Part shown: positions 1 through 10,201 of the stretch, one piece after another | Position numbering within the stretch: position 1 is the first letter of the stretch | Layout of the letters: each line of letters begins with the position of its first letter | Assembly (NCBI GenBank): GCA_936432065.2 | Contig: OW386293.2 | Location: 68,403,965-68,467,964 of the forward strand | Direction: 5' to 3' | DNA length: 64,000 bases | Source: Rutpela maculata | Taxonomy: Eukaryota > Arthropoda > Insecta > Coleoptera > Cerambycidae | Notes under the pieces: generated by a model | Seen by the model: only the letters and a program-made list of their open reading frames with translations | The model's database searches: none | What the model was told of the DNA's origin: nothing | Program-made: the position numbers and the translations under genes

Positions 1-356
1 AGGCAGAGAGCAGAGCACAACCCTATATTTTACATAAACTTAAATATGTATATACAAAAAACACCACATTGCCTGCGCCGATGTGAATAGTAGCGACAAA
101 ATACGCCGATCTCCCGTGACATACGCGAAATCGAAAAATCCCGATTTTGTCAACTCTTTGTGGTCCAGTTTAAAAACGAGAGCTTTTTGGACGCCAATGT
201 TACTAAAATTTTTTATAGGGATGATGACTATCATATCAAAAATTCGGCCAATTTGACGGAAGCCGTTTTTCCCCTATAATGTGTGCGGGGTCCTTTCACG
301 CATTGAGATATCTGTAAATTTAACCAAGATTGCGGGAGGTCGAGCATTATCAATGT
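1..356. other. no recognised feature
   Basis: AT-rich sequence. The short minus-strand open frame at 40-234 has no recognisable motif and looks like chance. I see no repeat shared with the rest of the window. Confidence 0.4.
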
Positions 357-545
357 TTACATTTTTTGTGGCACACGATGACATCTTTTTATGGCTCCTT
401 CATTTATGTTTTTTATTTTCATGGTATCTTTGAACAAATTTAATACAATTTTCTTTAAGTCTTCTCTCTCATTTTCCTGAATACCAAATATTCGTATATT
501 ACTACTTCTGGAATATTGTTCTTGTGCATCTAATCTCATTTTTAA
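357..545 (-). pseudogene. LINE ORF1-like fragment
   Basis: A minus-strand 60-codon frame reads RSSNIRIFGIQENERED, then NLFKDTMKI, then IKRCHRV. This is the pattern of the RRM-like domain in ORF1 proteins of L1-like or related insect LINEs, whose product binds the element RNA as a trimer. Only about 55 residues of a protein usually several hundred long are present. No coiled coil or C-terminal domain follows, and the frame ends at a stop. It faces away from the RNase H fragment at 609, so the two need not belong to one element. It is a dead fragment. The clade is uncertain. Confidence 0.55.
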
Positions 546-608
546 TTTTCTTTCTTATCTTCAATTTCAAACATAAATTAGTCTATTTAAGAAAGGTGTT
601 TCCGATAC

Positions 609-725
609 ATTATCTGGGCAAGGACATTCAGGGATCGGTGGAAATGAAACAGCGGATCAATTAGCAAAAGAGGCTGTCGAAAAAACTGAAATAAGTAAAC
701 AACATTATTCTAAACTCCGATTTTA
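609..725 (+). pseudogene. LINE RNase H fragment (N-terminal part)
   Basis: The plus frame reads GHSGIGGNETADQLAKEAV, the RNase H motif around the last catalytic aspartate (GNxxAD), typical of the ORF2 C-terminus in R1/Jockey-type non-LTR retrotransposons. A stop follows about 14 codons later. From 672 the sequence becomes part of a 356-bp tandem duplication. Matching downstream coding sequence resumes in the third repeat copy, so the gene was broken by that duplication. No reverse transcriptase lies upstream. Confidence 0.7.
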
Positions 726-1512
726 ACAACTTGTTTAAAGCAAACAAAAGAAAATTGACAAAAGGTATGGGCAGAATATGTTAGATTTTCGAAAAATCAC
801 AATTTTTTCCTAAAAATGTCACTGTTCAGTAATATTTTCCTTTAGATACTTGAAAATTTAAAAGTTTGCGCTATAATTCTGACTACGGTATTGTGTTCAG
901 CTTGTGAAAATACGTCGGAAATTATATGTTCAGATATTTTGTAGAGCGGTCAATTTCGGGCTATGATTCAGTCATTTTTGGGTACGTTTTCATCCTAAAT
1001 ATGGATTTTACAAGATATTCGCGCATCGGCTGTCGAAAAAACTGAAATAAGTAAACAACATTATTCTAAACTCCGATTTTAACAATTTGTTTAAAGCAAA
1101 CAAAAGAAAATTGGCAAAAGGTATGGGCAGAATATGTTAGATTTTCGAAAAATCACAATTTTTTCCTAAAAATGTCACTGTTCAGTAATATTTTCCTTTA
1201 GATACTTGAAAATTTAAAAGTTTGCGCTATAATTCTGACTACGGTATTGTGTTCAGCTCGTGAAAATACGTCGGAAATTATATGTTCAGATATTTTGTAG
1301 AGCAGTCAATTTCGGGCTATGATTCAGTCATTTTTGGGTACGTTTTCATCCTAAATATGGATTTTACAAGATATTCGCGCATCGGCTGTCGAAAAAACTG
1401 AAATAAGTAAACAACATTATTCTAAACTCCGATTTTAACAATTTGTTTAAAGCAAACAAAAGAAAATTGGCAAAAGGTATGGGCAGAATATGTTAGATTT
1501 TTGAAAAATCAC
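672..1512. repeat. 356-bp tandem duplication (2.4 copies)
   Basis: The junction sequence GGCTGTCGAAAAAACTGAAA begins at 672, 1028 and 1384, exactly 356 bp apart each time. Copies differ by only a few bases. The third copy stops at 1512, where it runs into RNase H coding sequence. Each unit joins about 130 bp of RNase H sequence to about 225 bp of unrelated AT-rich sequence. No hammerhead core (CTGANGA/GAAA) was found on either strand. Confidence 0.9.
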
Positions 1513-1619
1513 TATGAACTTACTCATCCTTCTATACCCAATTCAATTCCTTATATATTTGATTATTACAATGTCCCATGTTTCTACTACTTTAACTAGG
1601 TTAAAGCTAAATCATGTGT
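1480..1619 (+). pseudogene. LINE RNase H C-terminal fragment
   Basis: The plus frame WAEYVRFLKNHYELTHPSIP continues to DYYNVPCF, then shifts +1 into STTLTRLKLNHV. The THPSIP and LTRLKLNHV pieces match the usual tail of LINE RNase H domains, where a 'RLR.GH' stretch follows. It follows naturally from the fragment at 609-725 if the 356-bp duplications are removed. One frameshift and early stops make it non-functional. Confidence 0.6.
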
Positions 1620-1816
1620 GACTAATAAAAAATATGATGTTAAAGTTGGGCAAATCCACGTTGGGAATGCCACTAGCGACAAATAAAAAATAGACTTGTG
1701 ACTAATAAAAAATATTGAAGTTAAACTTTTCTAGATAGCTATTAAATCTATCACTGATAATCACAGGTCAACATTTGATCTAAGAACAATCACCAGACTT
1801 TACCAGAGTATACATA

Positions 1817-2480
1817 GGTTTTTTGGGTCACTGATTCCGAATCCGAGGTTGGTTAAGCTTCATCACGTCAGGTTCTTGGTCATTTGAAGGTCAAACTGAG
1901 AAAAAGTGTTGTAAAAAATTTGAAAAAATTTGTTTATGTTTCTGAGGTCGCTGAATTCAAATCCGCTGTTATTTTTACCCTTCAAGAACATCGGAACATC
2001 TAGAGGTTATTTCAAGGCATTTTGAGGTCAAATTGAGAAAAAGCGACTAAAAAATTTGGAAAAATGCTTACATGGGTTTTTTGGGTCGCTGACCTCGAAT
2101 CCGTGGTTGGCTTCATTCTATCAAATCGGATTCAAGGTCATTTGAAGGTCAAACTAAGAAAAAGTGTAAAGAATTTGAAAAAATGTATGTTTATGTTTCT
2201 GAGGTCGCTGAATTCAAATCCGCTGTTTTTTTACCCTTCAAGAACATCTAGAGGTCATTTCAAGGCATTTTGAGATCATTTTGAGGTCAAATTGAGAAAT
2301 AGCGGTTAAAAAATCTGGAAAAATGCTTACATGGGTTTTTTGGGTCGCTGAGCTCGAATTCGTGGTTGGCTGGACTCTATCACATCGGATTCAAGGTAAT
2401 TTGAAGGCCAAACTGAGAAAAAGTTGTGTAAAAAAATTGAAAAAATGTATGTTTATGTTTTTGGGATCACTGAGTTCAAT
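1817..2480. repeat. ~259-bp tandem repeat with internal half-units
   Basis: The string GGTTTTTTGGGTC recurs at 1817, 2075 and 2334 (spacing 258 and 259 bp). Each unit has a second, diverged half starting near TGAGGTCGCTGAATTCAAATC, so the ancestral unit is probably ~130 bp around 'GGTCGCTGAxTCGAATCCG'. The 2064-2273 open frame is only a translation of this repeat. A single diverged relative (GGTCGCTGAATCCGAATCC) sits near 63609. Confidence 0.8.
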
Positions 2481-2930
2481 TTATACCTAAAATTTTTCAG
2501 TTTCTTGGTTTTCAACATTCTTGTTTTAATTTGATCATGATATGGCCTTAAAGAAACTTTGAGATGAAATAACGACAAAAAAAATGTTGACCTGTGATAA
2601 TTAACAATACTATAAAGCGAAAATTGGACAAGCCGATAATGACATTGCCACTTGTACTTTACCAGTGAATAACTCTAAAATCAACAAACAAAAGTCACTT
2701 AAATATCAGAAAAATCTAATTTATATGGGGCGACCAGATATGTTAAACAGGCAGAAAAAGGTTCACCTCAAGATAAACTAGGCATCGGTTAGCCAGTACT
2801 TCGGAGGCGAGAGGTTAATGTAGCCACTATGTACAAAAATTTGGGTTAGTACGGCAGTTCAAGCGATAAACTAAAAACAGTGACTAAAAAAAAATTTGAA
2901 GACCTTTGGTTCTTGTACACACACTAAATC

Positions 2931-3479
2931 TTCTTCTTGGATTCAGTCGTATCTCTCTGAGAGAACTCAGCAGGTTCTTGTTGACAGATATACTTCGGTG
3001 ACATTCTCTGCAACATCTGGAGTGCCCCAGGGTTCATACATTGGTCCCCTATTATTTAATTTATTCATCAATGATATTGCTAAAAATATTGATTGTGAAT
3101 TTTTACTGTTTGCGGACGATCTGAAAATATTTAGTGATATTTATTCTCTGAATGACTGTGCCCAGATTAAAAAAAATCTTGATTCAATTTATTCATGGTG
3201 CGAAGACAACAACATGCATCTTAATGGTGACAAATGCTATTCCATGACATTCAGTCGCAGGTTGTTACCCATAAGTCCTGACTACAGTATTAATAGCGTG
3301 AGCTTGCATAACATAACCACGGTGAAAGATTTAGGTGTTATATTTGACTCTAAACTTTATTTTTCTGAGCATTTCGAACACATGATTGGGAAGGCAAATA
3401 AAATGTTAGGGTTTCTTAAGAGAATGGCTCAGGATTTTTCAGATCCTCGATCCTCGAATATTTTATATATATATCTCTA
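2931..3479 (+). pseudogene. LINE reverse transcriptase fragment, part 1
   Basis: The reverse transcriptase part starts at 2931; the ATG at 2896 belongs to the host repeat, so the first ~12 residues of the open frame are spurious. Visible RT blocks, in order, are SSWIQSYLSERTQQVLV, GVPQGSYIGPLLFNLFINDI, the catalytic FADD box (LLFADDLKIF), then 'WCEDNNMHLNGDKC' and 'VKDLGVIFDSKLYFSEH'. These are RT motifs 4-7 of Jockey/CR1-type LINEs, which copy element RNA at a nicked chromosomal target. Finger motifs and the endonuclease are missing through 5' truncation. The frame ends at a stop near 3477, where a frameshift moves coding into the next frame. Confidence 0.85.
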
Positions 3480-3491
3480 GTTAGATCTATT

Positions 3492-3968
3492 ATGGAATTT
3501 TGCAACATTGTTTGGTCACCGTATTACAACATATATATCAACAGACTTGAATCTGTGCAAAACAAATTTGTCAGATTTATGTGCTATAAACTGAGCACGA
3601 GGGGTCTATTCTTAACCTGTGAGGAAGCAAAATCATATTTGGGAATTACTTCCTTATATAGCAGGCGCCAATATTACGATGTTTGTTTCGCCTTCAAAGT
3701 TATTAATAACTACATCAGTTCTCCTGATTGCTTGGAGTCTATGCGTTTTAATGTACCATCTTTTAACACTAGAAATATATCAATTATGTCTGTACCTTAT
3801 TGTCGAACCACTTACGCTATGTTCAGTCCGGTGAATAGAATAAGTTCAACAGTCAACAAATACTGCACTGAACTTGACTTATTTAGTAAATCTCTTGACG
3901 GTTTTAAAAACCAGGCTAAACGCGCTATTCTGCAGGAATTTTTGTTATTGTTGTTATTCAGTTTTTAA
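3492..3968 (+). pseudogene. LINE reverse transcriptase C-terminal domain, part 2
   Basis: This continues the previous fragment in a shifted frame: MEFCNIVWSPYYNIYINRLE, then SVQNKFVRFMCYKL, the usual thumb/C-terminal region of Jockey/CR1-like ORF2. The last residues before the stop are Leu/Phe-rich. The ATG at 3492 is an internal methionine, not a real start. After the stop comes a ~100-bp 3' UTR and the AAAT-rich tail. It is inactive because of the truncation and the frameshift at ~3475-3490. Confidence 0.8.
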
Positions 3969-4177
3969 TCTTATCTTTGTATTTCGCTTTTCCTCTTCAT
4001 GTTTATTTTAGTTGTTGTTTTTAGGATTAGTATCACAATATGTAAATGTATTTACCTATACGTAAATAAATAAATAAATCACAATTTTATTTTTTTACCT
4101 CCCTTAATCAGAAGGTAATTGGGGTGGTAGAGAGGGTGGCTAATGCCAAAAAAAAAATTGAGGCCTTTGGTTCCTGT

Positions 4178-4630
4178 CAGGGACCGTAACCGAACCGAAA
4201 CCGTAACCGAAAATCGCACAGTAATTACGATTTTTTTCTAACCGAAACCGAAAACCGGATTGGCGCTGCTTTGAAAACAGAAACCGAAAACCAAATTAAC
4301 GCTGCTCTGAAAACCGAAACCGTACCCGAAAACCGAAAATGGTGTACGTTAGGTAACCGTAACTGAAACCAAGCCGAAAAAAAATTCGTTTTCGGTCCCT
4401 GCAAGCATTAATTTAATTTGAACCGAAACCCTAACCGAAAACCGCACCGTAATTACGAATTTTTCCTAACTGTAACCGAAACCGAAAACCGGAATGTGAG
4501 ATTCTGGAAAACCGTAATCGTAACCAAACGCTGTTCTGAAAACCGAAACCGTAACTGAAAATCGAAAATGTTGTACGTCAATTAACCGTAACCGAAACCG
4601 TACCGAAATAAATTTCGGTTTCGGTCCCTA
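4178..4630. mobile_element. dimeric hAT-like MITE with 8-bp TSD
   Basis: The element is flanked by the direct repeat GTTCCTGT (4170-4177 and 4631-4638), an 8-bp target duplication as made by hAT transposases. The ends read CAGGGACCG... and ...CGGTCCCTA, inverted as (C/T)AGGGACCG, in line with hAT termini. The interior is an AACCGAAACCG-rich low-complexity repeat. A third terminus-like string, TTTTCGGTCCCTGCAA, lies near 4388-4405, splitting the element into two ~225-bp halves, so it looks like a head-to-tail dimer. No coding capacity. Confidence 0.8.
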
Positions 4631-4729
4631 GTTCCTGTATACACATTAAATCACAATGTTACTTTTTTACTCCGTTCAATAATGGGATGTAGGTCGTAAT
4701 GGGTGGTGGGTAATGCCTAAATAGCTATT

Positions 4730-5263
4730 TATGTAACCAGTTACGAAAGACGTTATTTTGTGTAACGAGGTGGAATTTGCTGGACGAGCGAAGCGAGATC
4801 CCGCAAAATAACACGAGTTACACAAGATTGTCTTTCGAAACGTATTACATACATGATTTTTTCTAATTTTAAAAGTCTAAAAACAATTTAAACATAAATG
4901 AAATAGGTGTATTTAAAGATCTTAAAAATTAAGTAATCTGTTTCATAGTTACCTTTGCTGTTATCACACATTATAATTTTAATGTCAAAATTGACGGACG
5001 TTATTTAGCCAAGTTACAATATTATTTGAAATCCTAATTTGATAACACAAGGTAAATCGTATTAATGAAAAAGTTTTGTTAGCATATTTTGGGGGAAAGA
5101 AGAATTTAGAAGCTTCCACTTTATGGACTTAGTAGTCCATTTTGTGTTGAATAAACATTGTTTCTTTTTCTTTTTGAGAGTCGTTTATCTTTCTTAATTG
5201 ATGACATAACGAACTTTTCCTCACCAGTTACGTAAAATTTTACTTTTCATAACTGGTTACATA
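4730..5263. mobile_element. palindromic MITE, TIR TATGTAACCAGTTA
   Basis: TATGTAACCAGTTA at 4730-4743 is inverted as TAACTGGTTACATA at 5250-5263. The inner part has more inverted segments, including 'GACGAGCGAAGCGAGATCCCGC' near 4782. No open frame. It sits between two pieces of family A. The target duplication could not be fixed. Confidence 0.6.
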
Positions 5264-5477
5264 AAGCAGGGCGTTTTGACACTTACGTCAGTTTTGAAAA
5301 GTGTCACTTTATATGTCAAAATTAGAAAAAAATATTTAGATCTTTGGTTCTTGTATACGCACCAAATCACAATTTTATTTTTTACTCATAGGATAAACTC
5401 CTTTTTTTTGTAAAATTTTGCTTAGAAAATGTTCAAGACTTAATAGTTTACTTTAAACTTTTTGTGTAAATTATTTA

Positions 5478-5862
5478 GGGCCGGTTTTATAGGTTCAGAT
5501 TAAACCAAAGTTTAACTTGAAGATTCACCTAGAGGTTTAAATTGTAGATTTTAGTGCTTTGTAAAATATCGTTTTATAAGCGTTTGTCAAGATCGTCAGT
5601 GTTATGGTTATAGAACCTCCCAGAATCGACGTAAGTCGAAGAATAAATAAAAACTTCGACTTAGGAAACAAATTATCAATAGACAATTAATTTATAGCAT
5701 AATATATTTCAGGCATCTGCGGAGACTGGCACAAAAGGACTTATACACGTTCACAGAAAAGTAAGACACAACAAGGCGCACAATTCAAAAGTATGCCAAA
5801 AAGGTGAAAAGGTGCAACTTCTAGTCAAACTCTAGTTTAATCTGAACCTATAAAACCGGCTC
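5478..5862. mobile_element. MITE, TIR GGGCCGGTTTTATAGG
   Basis: GGGCCGGTTTTATAGGTTCA at the left is matched in inverse by TGAACCTATAAAACCGGCTC at the right (about 28 bp of inverted terminus). Flanks are TTA/TAA. TIRs starting GGGCC with TWA-type flanks suggest a PIF/Harbinger-like MITE, related in design to 28064-28509. A ~195-bp inner piece (5611-5805) recurs at 37020-37225 without these TIRs. Confidence 0.65.
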
Positions 5863-5989
5863 TAAATCGAGAACATTTGCGATCGTGATTGTAAATCTGA
5901 CAGTTTGTGGCAGTTTGATTATATATACTACAGAGCAATAAGTAAATGGTTTGTATGCGTCGCTTGTCTTCAGATGGGTACCATCGAAT

Positions 5990-6906
5990 GATCATCCACC
6001 TGTTTTCACCTAGCTAGGTTTTCTGGCCATTGTCTTTTTACTCTTCTGTTCACTAAGGGCTGTGTTGCTAATTCCCTGATGAGCTGGTTGTTGTGGTCAC
6101 TAATACGATCTCTATATTCAGTGGCTTATCTGCTAATCACTTCGTTTATGAAAGGAACTCCAACATCTTCATGGAGGGTTTGGTTAGATACATACCATGG
6201 AGCATTTGTTATGATTCGAAGCATTTTGGTCTGGAAAGTTTGGAGTTTGTTGGTGTTCGATGGTTTGCTGCAACCCCATAATTCTATGCCATAGGTCCAG
6301 GTAGGCTTTAATACAGTCTTATACATGAGTATTTTATTTTCTGATGATAATTGGGACTTTTTACCCATTAACCAGTACATATACAAACCTTTAAGTTTAG
6401 TTGTATTTTTTGGCCTTAATATGTATTTTCTACGTAAGCTTTTGATCAAGGTGTAGTCCGAGATATCTGACTTCAGATTTTACATGTATCGGTGTGTTAT
6501 TTATAGTGACTTAAGGGCATGTGCTTCGTTTTGTCGTGAAGGTGACTTGACTTTTTCACTATTGACTTTGCCATCTCTCTTTAACCAGTCATGCAGTGAG
6601 TTAAGTTGGTTTTGTAGATTTTCCGATGCTCTAGATTTAGGTCTGATGAAAGGCCGTGTCATCCGGAAATGTAGCCATTGTAGTAGAATTTCACTATGGG
6701 ATATCTGAAGTAGTGAACAAATAAAGAAATGGCCCAAGAACACTGCCCCGCGGTACTCCTGCTTTTATATGATGTAGATCCGATAAAGTATTCTCAGATT
6801 TAACTTGGAAATAGCGGTCAGTTAGATATGATTTTAGTAGAATGTACACTTGGTTTGGCATATGTATTTTTAACTTGTAAAAACGCCCCTGATGCTTGTT
6901 ATACGT
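5990..6906 (-). pseudogene. decayed Jockey-type LINE reverse transcriptase
   Basis: Minus-strand pieces in successive frames give an RT. Around 6906-6725: VYILLKSYLTDRYF, then AGVPRGSVLGPFLYLF. Near 6670: ATFPDDTAFHQT, the catalytic box with FADD mutated to FPDD. Then NQLNSLHDWLKR and KVNSEK (6600-6560), NNTPIHVKSEVRYLGLHLDQ (about 6500-6440), and KILMYKTVLKPTWTYGIELWG with FQTKMLRIITNAPW (6449-6126). After one stop it continues as ATEYRDRISDHNNQLIREL and VKRQWPENLAR to about 6005. At least three frame changes and two stops, so it is dead. It is opposite in orientation to the LINE at 2931 and of a different family. Confidence 0.8.
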
Positions 6907-7280
6907 TCAGGAACACAGGCACACATTTTCTTTTCTTCCACTTTTATTTACTATTCGATGGCACTGTTGAATGGTGGAAGTTTGATATTAAAAATTCTTT
7001 TGTAAAATTGTATAAATACACCGTTGGTACATAGTAATTATAAATAAAATAATAATTGTTGAATTTGTAATATGTTTTATTTTGTCTTTTGTCCAATTGA
7101 GAGTAAATTAAATCAATTATGTGCATTTAAAAGCTAGACGTAATTTATTCGCTGGTAAATTTAAAAAAGCTAGCTTGCGTTTATTCAGTGTAAAACTGTT
7201 GTCATTAGTTGAAATTTAAAAATTCGCGAAATGTCATTGGTCTATAATTTATGACGGAAATAATCCCTTTAATAATAAGC
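6907..7280. other. no recognised feature
   Basis: AT-rich sequence. The small open frames at 6828-7034 (+) and 6944-7126 (-) have no motif and overlap on opposite strands, so I regard them as chance. Confidence 0.4.
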
Positions 7281-7795
7281 GGGTGGCTAATGCCAAAAAA
7301 AAATTATGAGTCCCTTGGTTCTTGTATACACACTAAACCACAATTTCATTTTTTTTACTCCCTTTAATAATGAGGTGGGAATGGTAATGGAGTGATAGTG
7401 GGTGACCTGATGCCAAAAAAATTTTGAGCCCTTGGCTTCCCGTATATACACTAAATCCCAATTTTATAGATACTAATTTTCTTGCTTTATCTATTTACTC
7501 CCATTTTCGCCCATTTTTCCTCATTTCCCCCCAATCCTTCAACGTAATAAGATCAAAACATAATTAATCTAGTTCCAGATCTCGTCATAGTACATAGATG
7601 TACCAAATTTCTTGTCAACATCATAAACCGTTCCAGAGGCACCGAAAAAAGTTACAGACAGAAATTTTCTTTTGCTCAAACTTAAAATCTCGACGTTTCA
7701 TAACATTCTAAGCCTATTTAAACAACAAAAATTTCAATTTTTTTTACGATAACTACACTTCCACTCCACTACGCAGATGTGGAAGTAAAATGCTC
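7281..7795 (+). mobile_element. family A copy (5'-truncated)
   Basis: Starts at GGCTAATGCC and runs through 'GTTCTTGTATACACACTAAA', 'CCCTTTAATAATGAGGTGGG', 'TTTACTCCCATTTTCGCCC', 'TAAAATCTCGACGTTTCATA' and 'CATTCTAAGCCTATTT' to the terminal hairpin CTTCCAC...GTGGAAGT (7750-7793). The same order recurs in all family A copies. No coding capacity. The left terminus is missing. Confidence 0.75.
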
Positions 7796-8057
7796 AATGG
7801 TGATAACGATTTTGACATTTAATAACCTCCTGGGGTTATTTAAAAAATATTATATAGAGAGAATGTTCCAGTAACATAGAATAATTGTAAAACAAAGCAT
7901 TAACTGCGTTTCGGACAGTAACTCCTGCCATGATTGGAAATGCAGCAAATGTTGTAAGGAAATGCAAAAATGCATATATGTCAATGGAAGACAATTCGAA
8001 CAAGTATTGTCGTTTAGTTTTCCTATTTTTGGCAAAATTATTTTATATTATAAGAAG
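7796..8057. other. no recognised feature
   Basis: AT-rich intergenic sequence. The overlapping open frames on both strands (7850-8151) have no motif. The plus frame gains length only by reading through the GTT repeat as polyvaline. Confidence 0.4.
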
Positions 8058-8100
<43 letters not shown>

Positions 8101-8101
8101 G
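8058..8101 (+). repeat. (GTT)n microsatellite
   Basis: About 14-15 uninterrupted GTT units. Translated as polyvaline in one open frame, which is not a real protein. Confidence 0.95.
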
Positions 8102-8756
8102 ATAGTTTTCCATGGCCTCTTCACAAATATATTAAATTTTTCGAAAATTAACCACTTTTTCTAGAGATAAATATGACATATCGTTGGATAGGCTAATTTA
8201 ATTGATGACTGAAATAAGTTACAGTGTTCCATTTAAAAAATCTGAGGCATGCATAATTTTCTTCTTATCAGCAACGGATTCTACTCAAAAAAGTGCCTTA
8301 AGAATGTGTTACTCGATTTTCGATTCGACACTTGGTAATTGAGATATAGAGGTCATCCAAAAATGTCAACTTTCCAAAAACGCTCTGTAGCTCGGTAGTC
8401 GAAAAAGATGGACGATCGCGGTTTGCGCCATTGTTTGTTTCTCGAAAATCGAGCTCAGGACACCTATATTGGTTTTTATCTATATGCCATAGTTTTAGAG
8501 AAAACCTCAAATCCCATCTAATTTGGTCCACTCTGTAATTTATTTTTTATGTTTTTATTGTTCAAAAAGATGTTCGCAGTCAGCACGTCCGCTTGTATTT
8601 TTGTGCGTTCAATCAAAGACTTAGTAACATTTTGCTCTATAATGATAATAAAATAATTTATGTAAAACAAGACAGTTTTCACGCCTATGGCGATCACCTG
8701 TTGTATGCTGAACTAACTTCAGTAAAGAGAGTATTCTTCCATTCATATGTATCATT
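8102..8756. other. no recognised feature
   Basis: AT-rich sequence with short chance frames (8298-8531 minus, 8593-8904 plus). The latter runs into the inverted repeat at 8757. I recognise nothing here. Confidence 0.4.
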
Positions 8757-9014
8757 GGTTAAGATGGGTGAATTTGACCCTGCCCTCACGGATGGTGTTC
8801 ATGTTTTTTACTTGGATTGTTATCAATATCACTTACAATTTTGCCATATGTCAGCCCTTAATATTAAACTGTTTTCGAGTAAAAAAATAATTTTTATATA
8901 TTAAACATAACCGATTCAAATAAAATTTTAACTAGTTATAGACACTTCCAGAACATAAGCGTGGAATAAATTAGAATAGAATCTGACAACGGGAACATTG
9001 AAAAAAAAATCAGG
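8757..9014 (+). repeat. left arm of ~260-bp inverted repeat
   Basis: Begins GGTTAAGATGGGTGAATTTG and includes 'TTGGATTGTTATCAATATCA', 'CACTTCCAGAACATAAGCGT' and 'GAATCTGACAACGGGAACAT'. The reverse complement, with scattered differences, lies at 12616-12892. The two arms enclose 3.6 kb that includes the GC-richer block at 9180-11166. Confidence 0.85.
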
Positions 9015-10033
9015 AATGTTTCTGTTCTTTTTTACTATAAAGTTTGTAATGAAGCATATTTTAAACCCCAATAAACCATTTATATTTACCAAAAATAGAT
9101 ATGTTTCTGTTGAATTATTTAATAAAAGTTACCAGGCTGTGAAAAATAATTATATCACCGCATAAACTAATAGGCCTTACCAGGCTCAACCGAAACTGAA
9201 AATGCATACTAAACCGTGATCTCGGCAGAAAGCATTCAGTTGCTACCAGTGAACAACAGCGAGCAGAAGTGCCTTCTCCAGGGAACCCGCGAGCAGACGT
9301 AAGTTACAATATTTGAATTATATTTCCGCGACACTGTACTAAGTTGCGCCTACGTCAATCAATATCCACGCGCACCGTCTCCCCGTCATTACCGCGAATA
9401 GAGGGGATAGAGGACTAGATACCCGAGGCACTGAGAGCAGACAGTTCAGTTCCTCACGAGCTCCAACAGCGACCAGACGTGCCCACTGCAGCCAGCTCCG
9501 GAAATAAGAGTAAGTGAAATTTTTCTAAGACCGGGAGACAGAAAATAATGGTAAAGTCCGCGATTTCTGACTTGTAAAATATTTTTCATTTAACCGTTTC
9601 ACCTGAAAATAATACAAGTATTCATTTACCGCTACGCACCGTGTCTGCACATTCTCCCACTCTACCGGCTTGTTGAAAGAGAAAAGTCTTTATTAAAACT
9701 CGTGATATCAAACAGTCGTGGTCGGCCGTTCCACGACTCTAGACGTACCCAGCTGTAAGTAAACAGGAGCCCCGCCAACCGTGCAAAGACCGATCCTCGA
9801 AGATTGCTCCTACCACGACTACGTCATTACTGCACGCAGCAAATATAGAGTTCCCCACTCTAACCGTGAATCTTCTGTTATAGTCACCGCTGAGAAGACC
9901 GGAACGAGGAGTGCTACTCGAGACCGGACGTGGGCCAGGACGAAAAGTGAGTAGGTTCATAAATAATAGGTAGAGGTAACGACTAGGCTGATATTAGGGA
10001 TTCATATCTTTCTGTTCTTTCTTTTGGTAAGAT

Positions 10034-10158
10034 CTGTGTTCTCGGGGTACCAGAAGGTCTAGCCGTTTCCCTGAAGGTACGTCGTGGGCATAGGTTGGGC
10101 GCACCAGCGACTCTGGGGTCTAGTCGTTCTTTTCAGAGGCTGTTGGTGCGTTTGCCGC
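10034..10158 (+). ncRNA. structured RNA repeat, copy 1
   Basis: Starts at 'TGTGTTCTCGGGGTACC'. Hairpin 2: 10099-10109 pairs with 10141-10151 (11 pairs, three G-U), inside which CTCTG (10111-10115) pairs with CAGAG (10134-10138). The loop holds TCTAGTCGTT. An outer GTGG/CCGC stem closes it. Hairpin 1 upstream repeats the loop motif (TCTAGCCGTTT) but its stem is weaker in this copy. Wobble pairs are G-U only if the plus strand is transcribed. Confidence 0.55.
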
Positions 10159-10201
10159 TTCAATAATTCTTTGTTGTCTATAACACTGTTACTGGTAAAG
10201 T

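Larger units (their letters stand above)
2931..4075 (+). mobile_element. 5'-truncated Jockey/CR1-like LINE
   Basis: A non-LTR retrotransposon fragment covers the second half of the reverse transcriptase to the 3' tail. It ends in (TAAA)n just before 4080. It interrupts family A between 'CACTAAATC' (2922-2930) and 'ACAATTTTATTT' (4081 on), giving a candidate 5-6 bp target duplication '(T)AAATC'. The exact length is ambiguous because the tail is itself AAAT-rich. The 5' truncation fits target-primed reverse transcription. Confidence 0.85.
2885..5395 (+). mobile_element. family A repeat, interrupted by three insertions
   Basis: Family A contains a ~110-bp internal unit: 'GAGGCCTTTGGTTCTTGTACACACACTAAATC-ACAATTTTATTT...', then 'CCCTTTAATAATGGGGTGGG' and 'GGCTAATGCC'. 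Here pieces of that unit occur at 2885-2930, 4081-4177, 4631-4720 and 5335-5395. They are separated by a LINE (2931-4075), a hAT-like MITE (4178-4630) and a palindromic MITE (4730-5263). Joining the flanks restores the family A sequence seen elsewhere, for example at 7281 and 36040. Confidence 0.7.

Noticed and set aside
672..1512. Hammerhead array, because the period is 356 bp as at 24.9 kb
   Set aside because: No CTGANGA with a matching GAAA core was found on either strand, and the unit derives partly from LINE coding sequence.
6070..6090. CTGATGA as a hammerhead core
   Set aside because: No GAAA and no stems follow; the bases are antisense LINE RT coding sequence.
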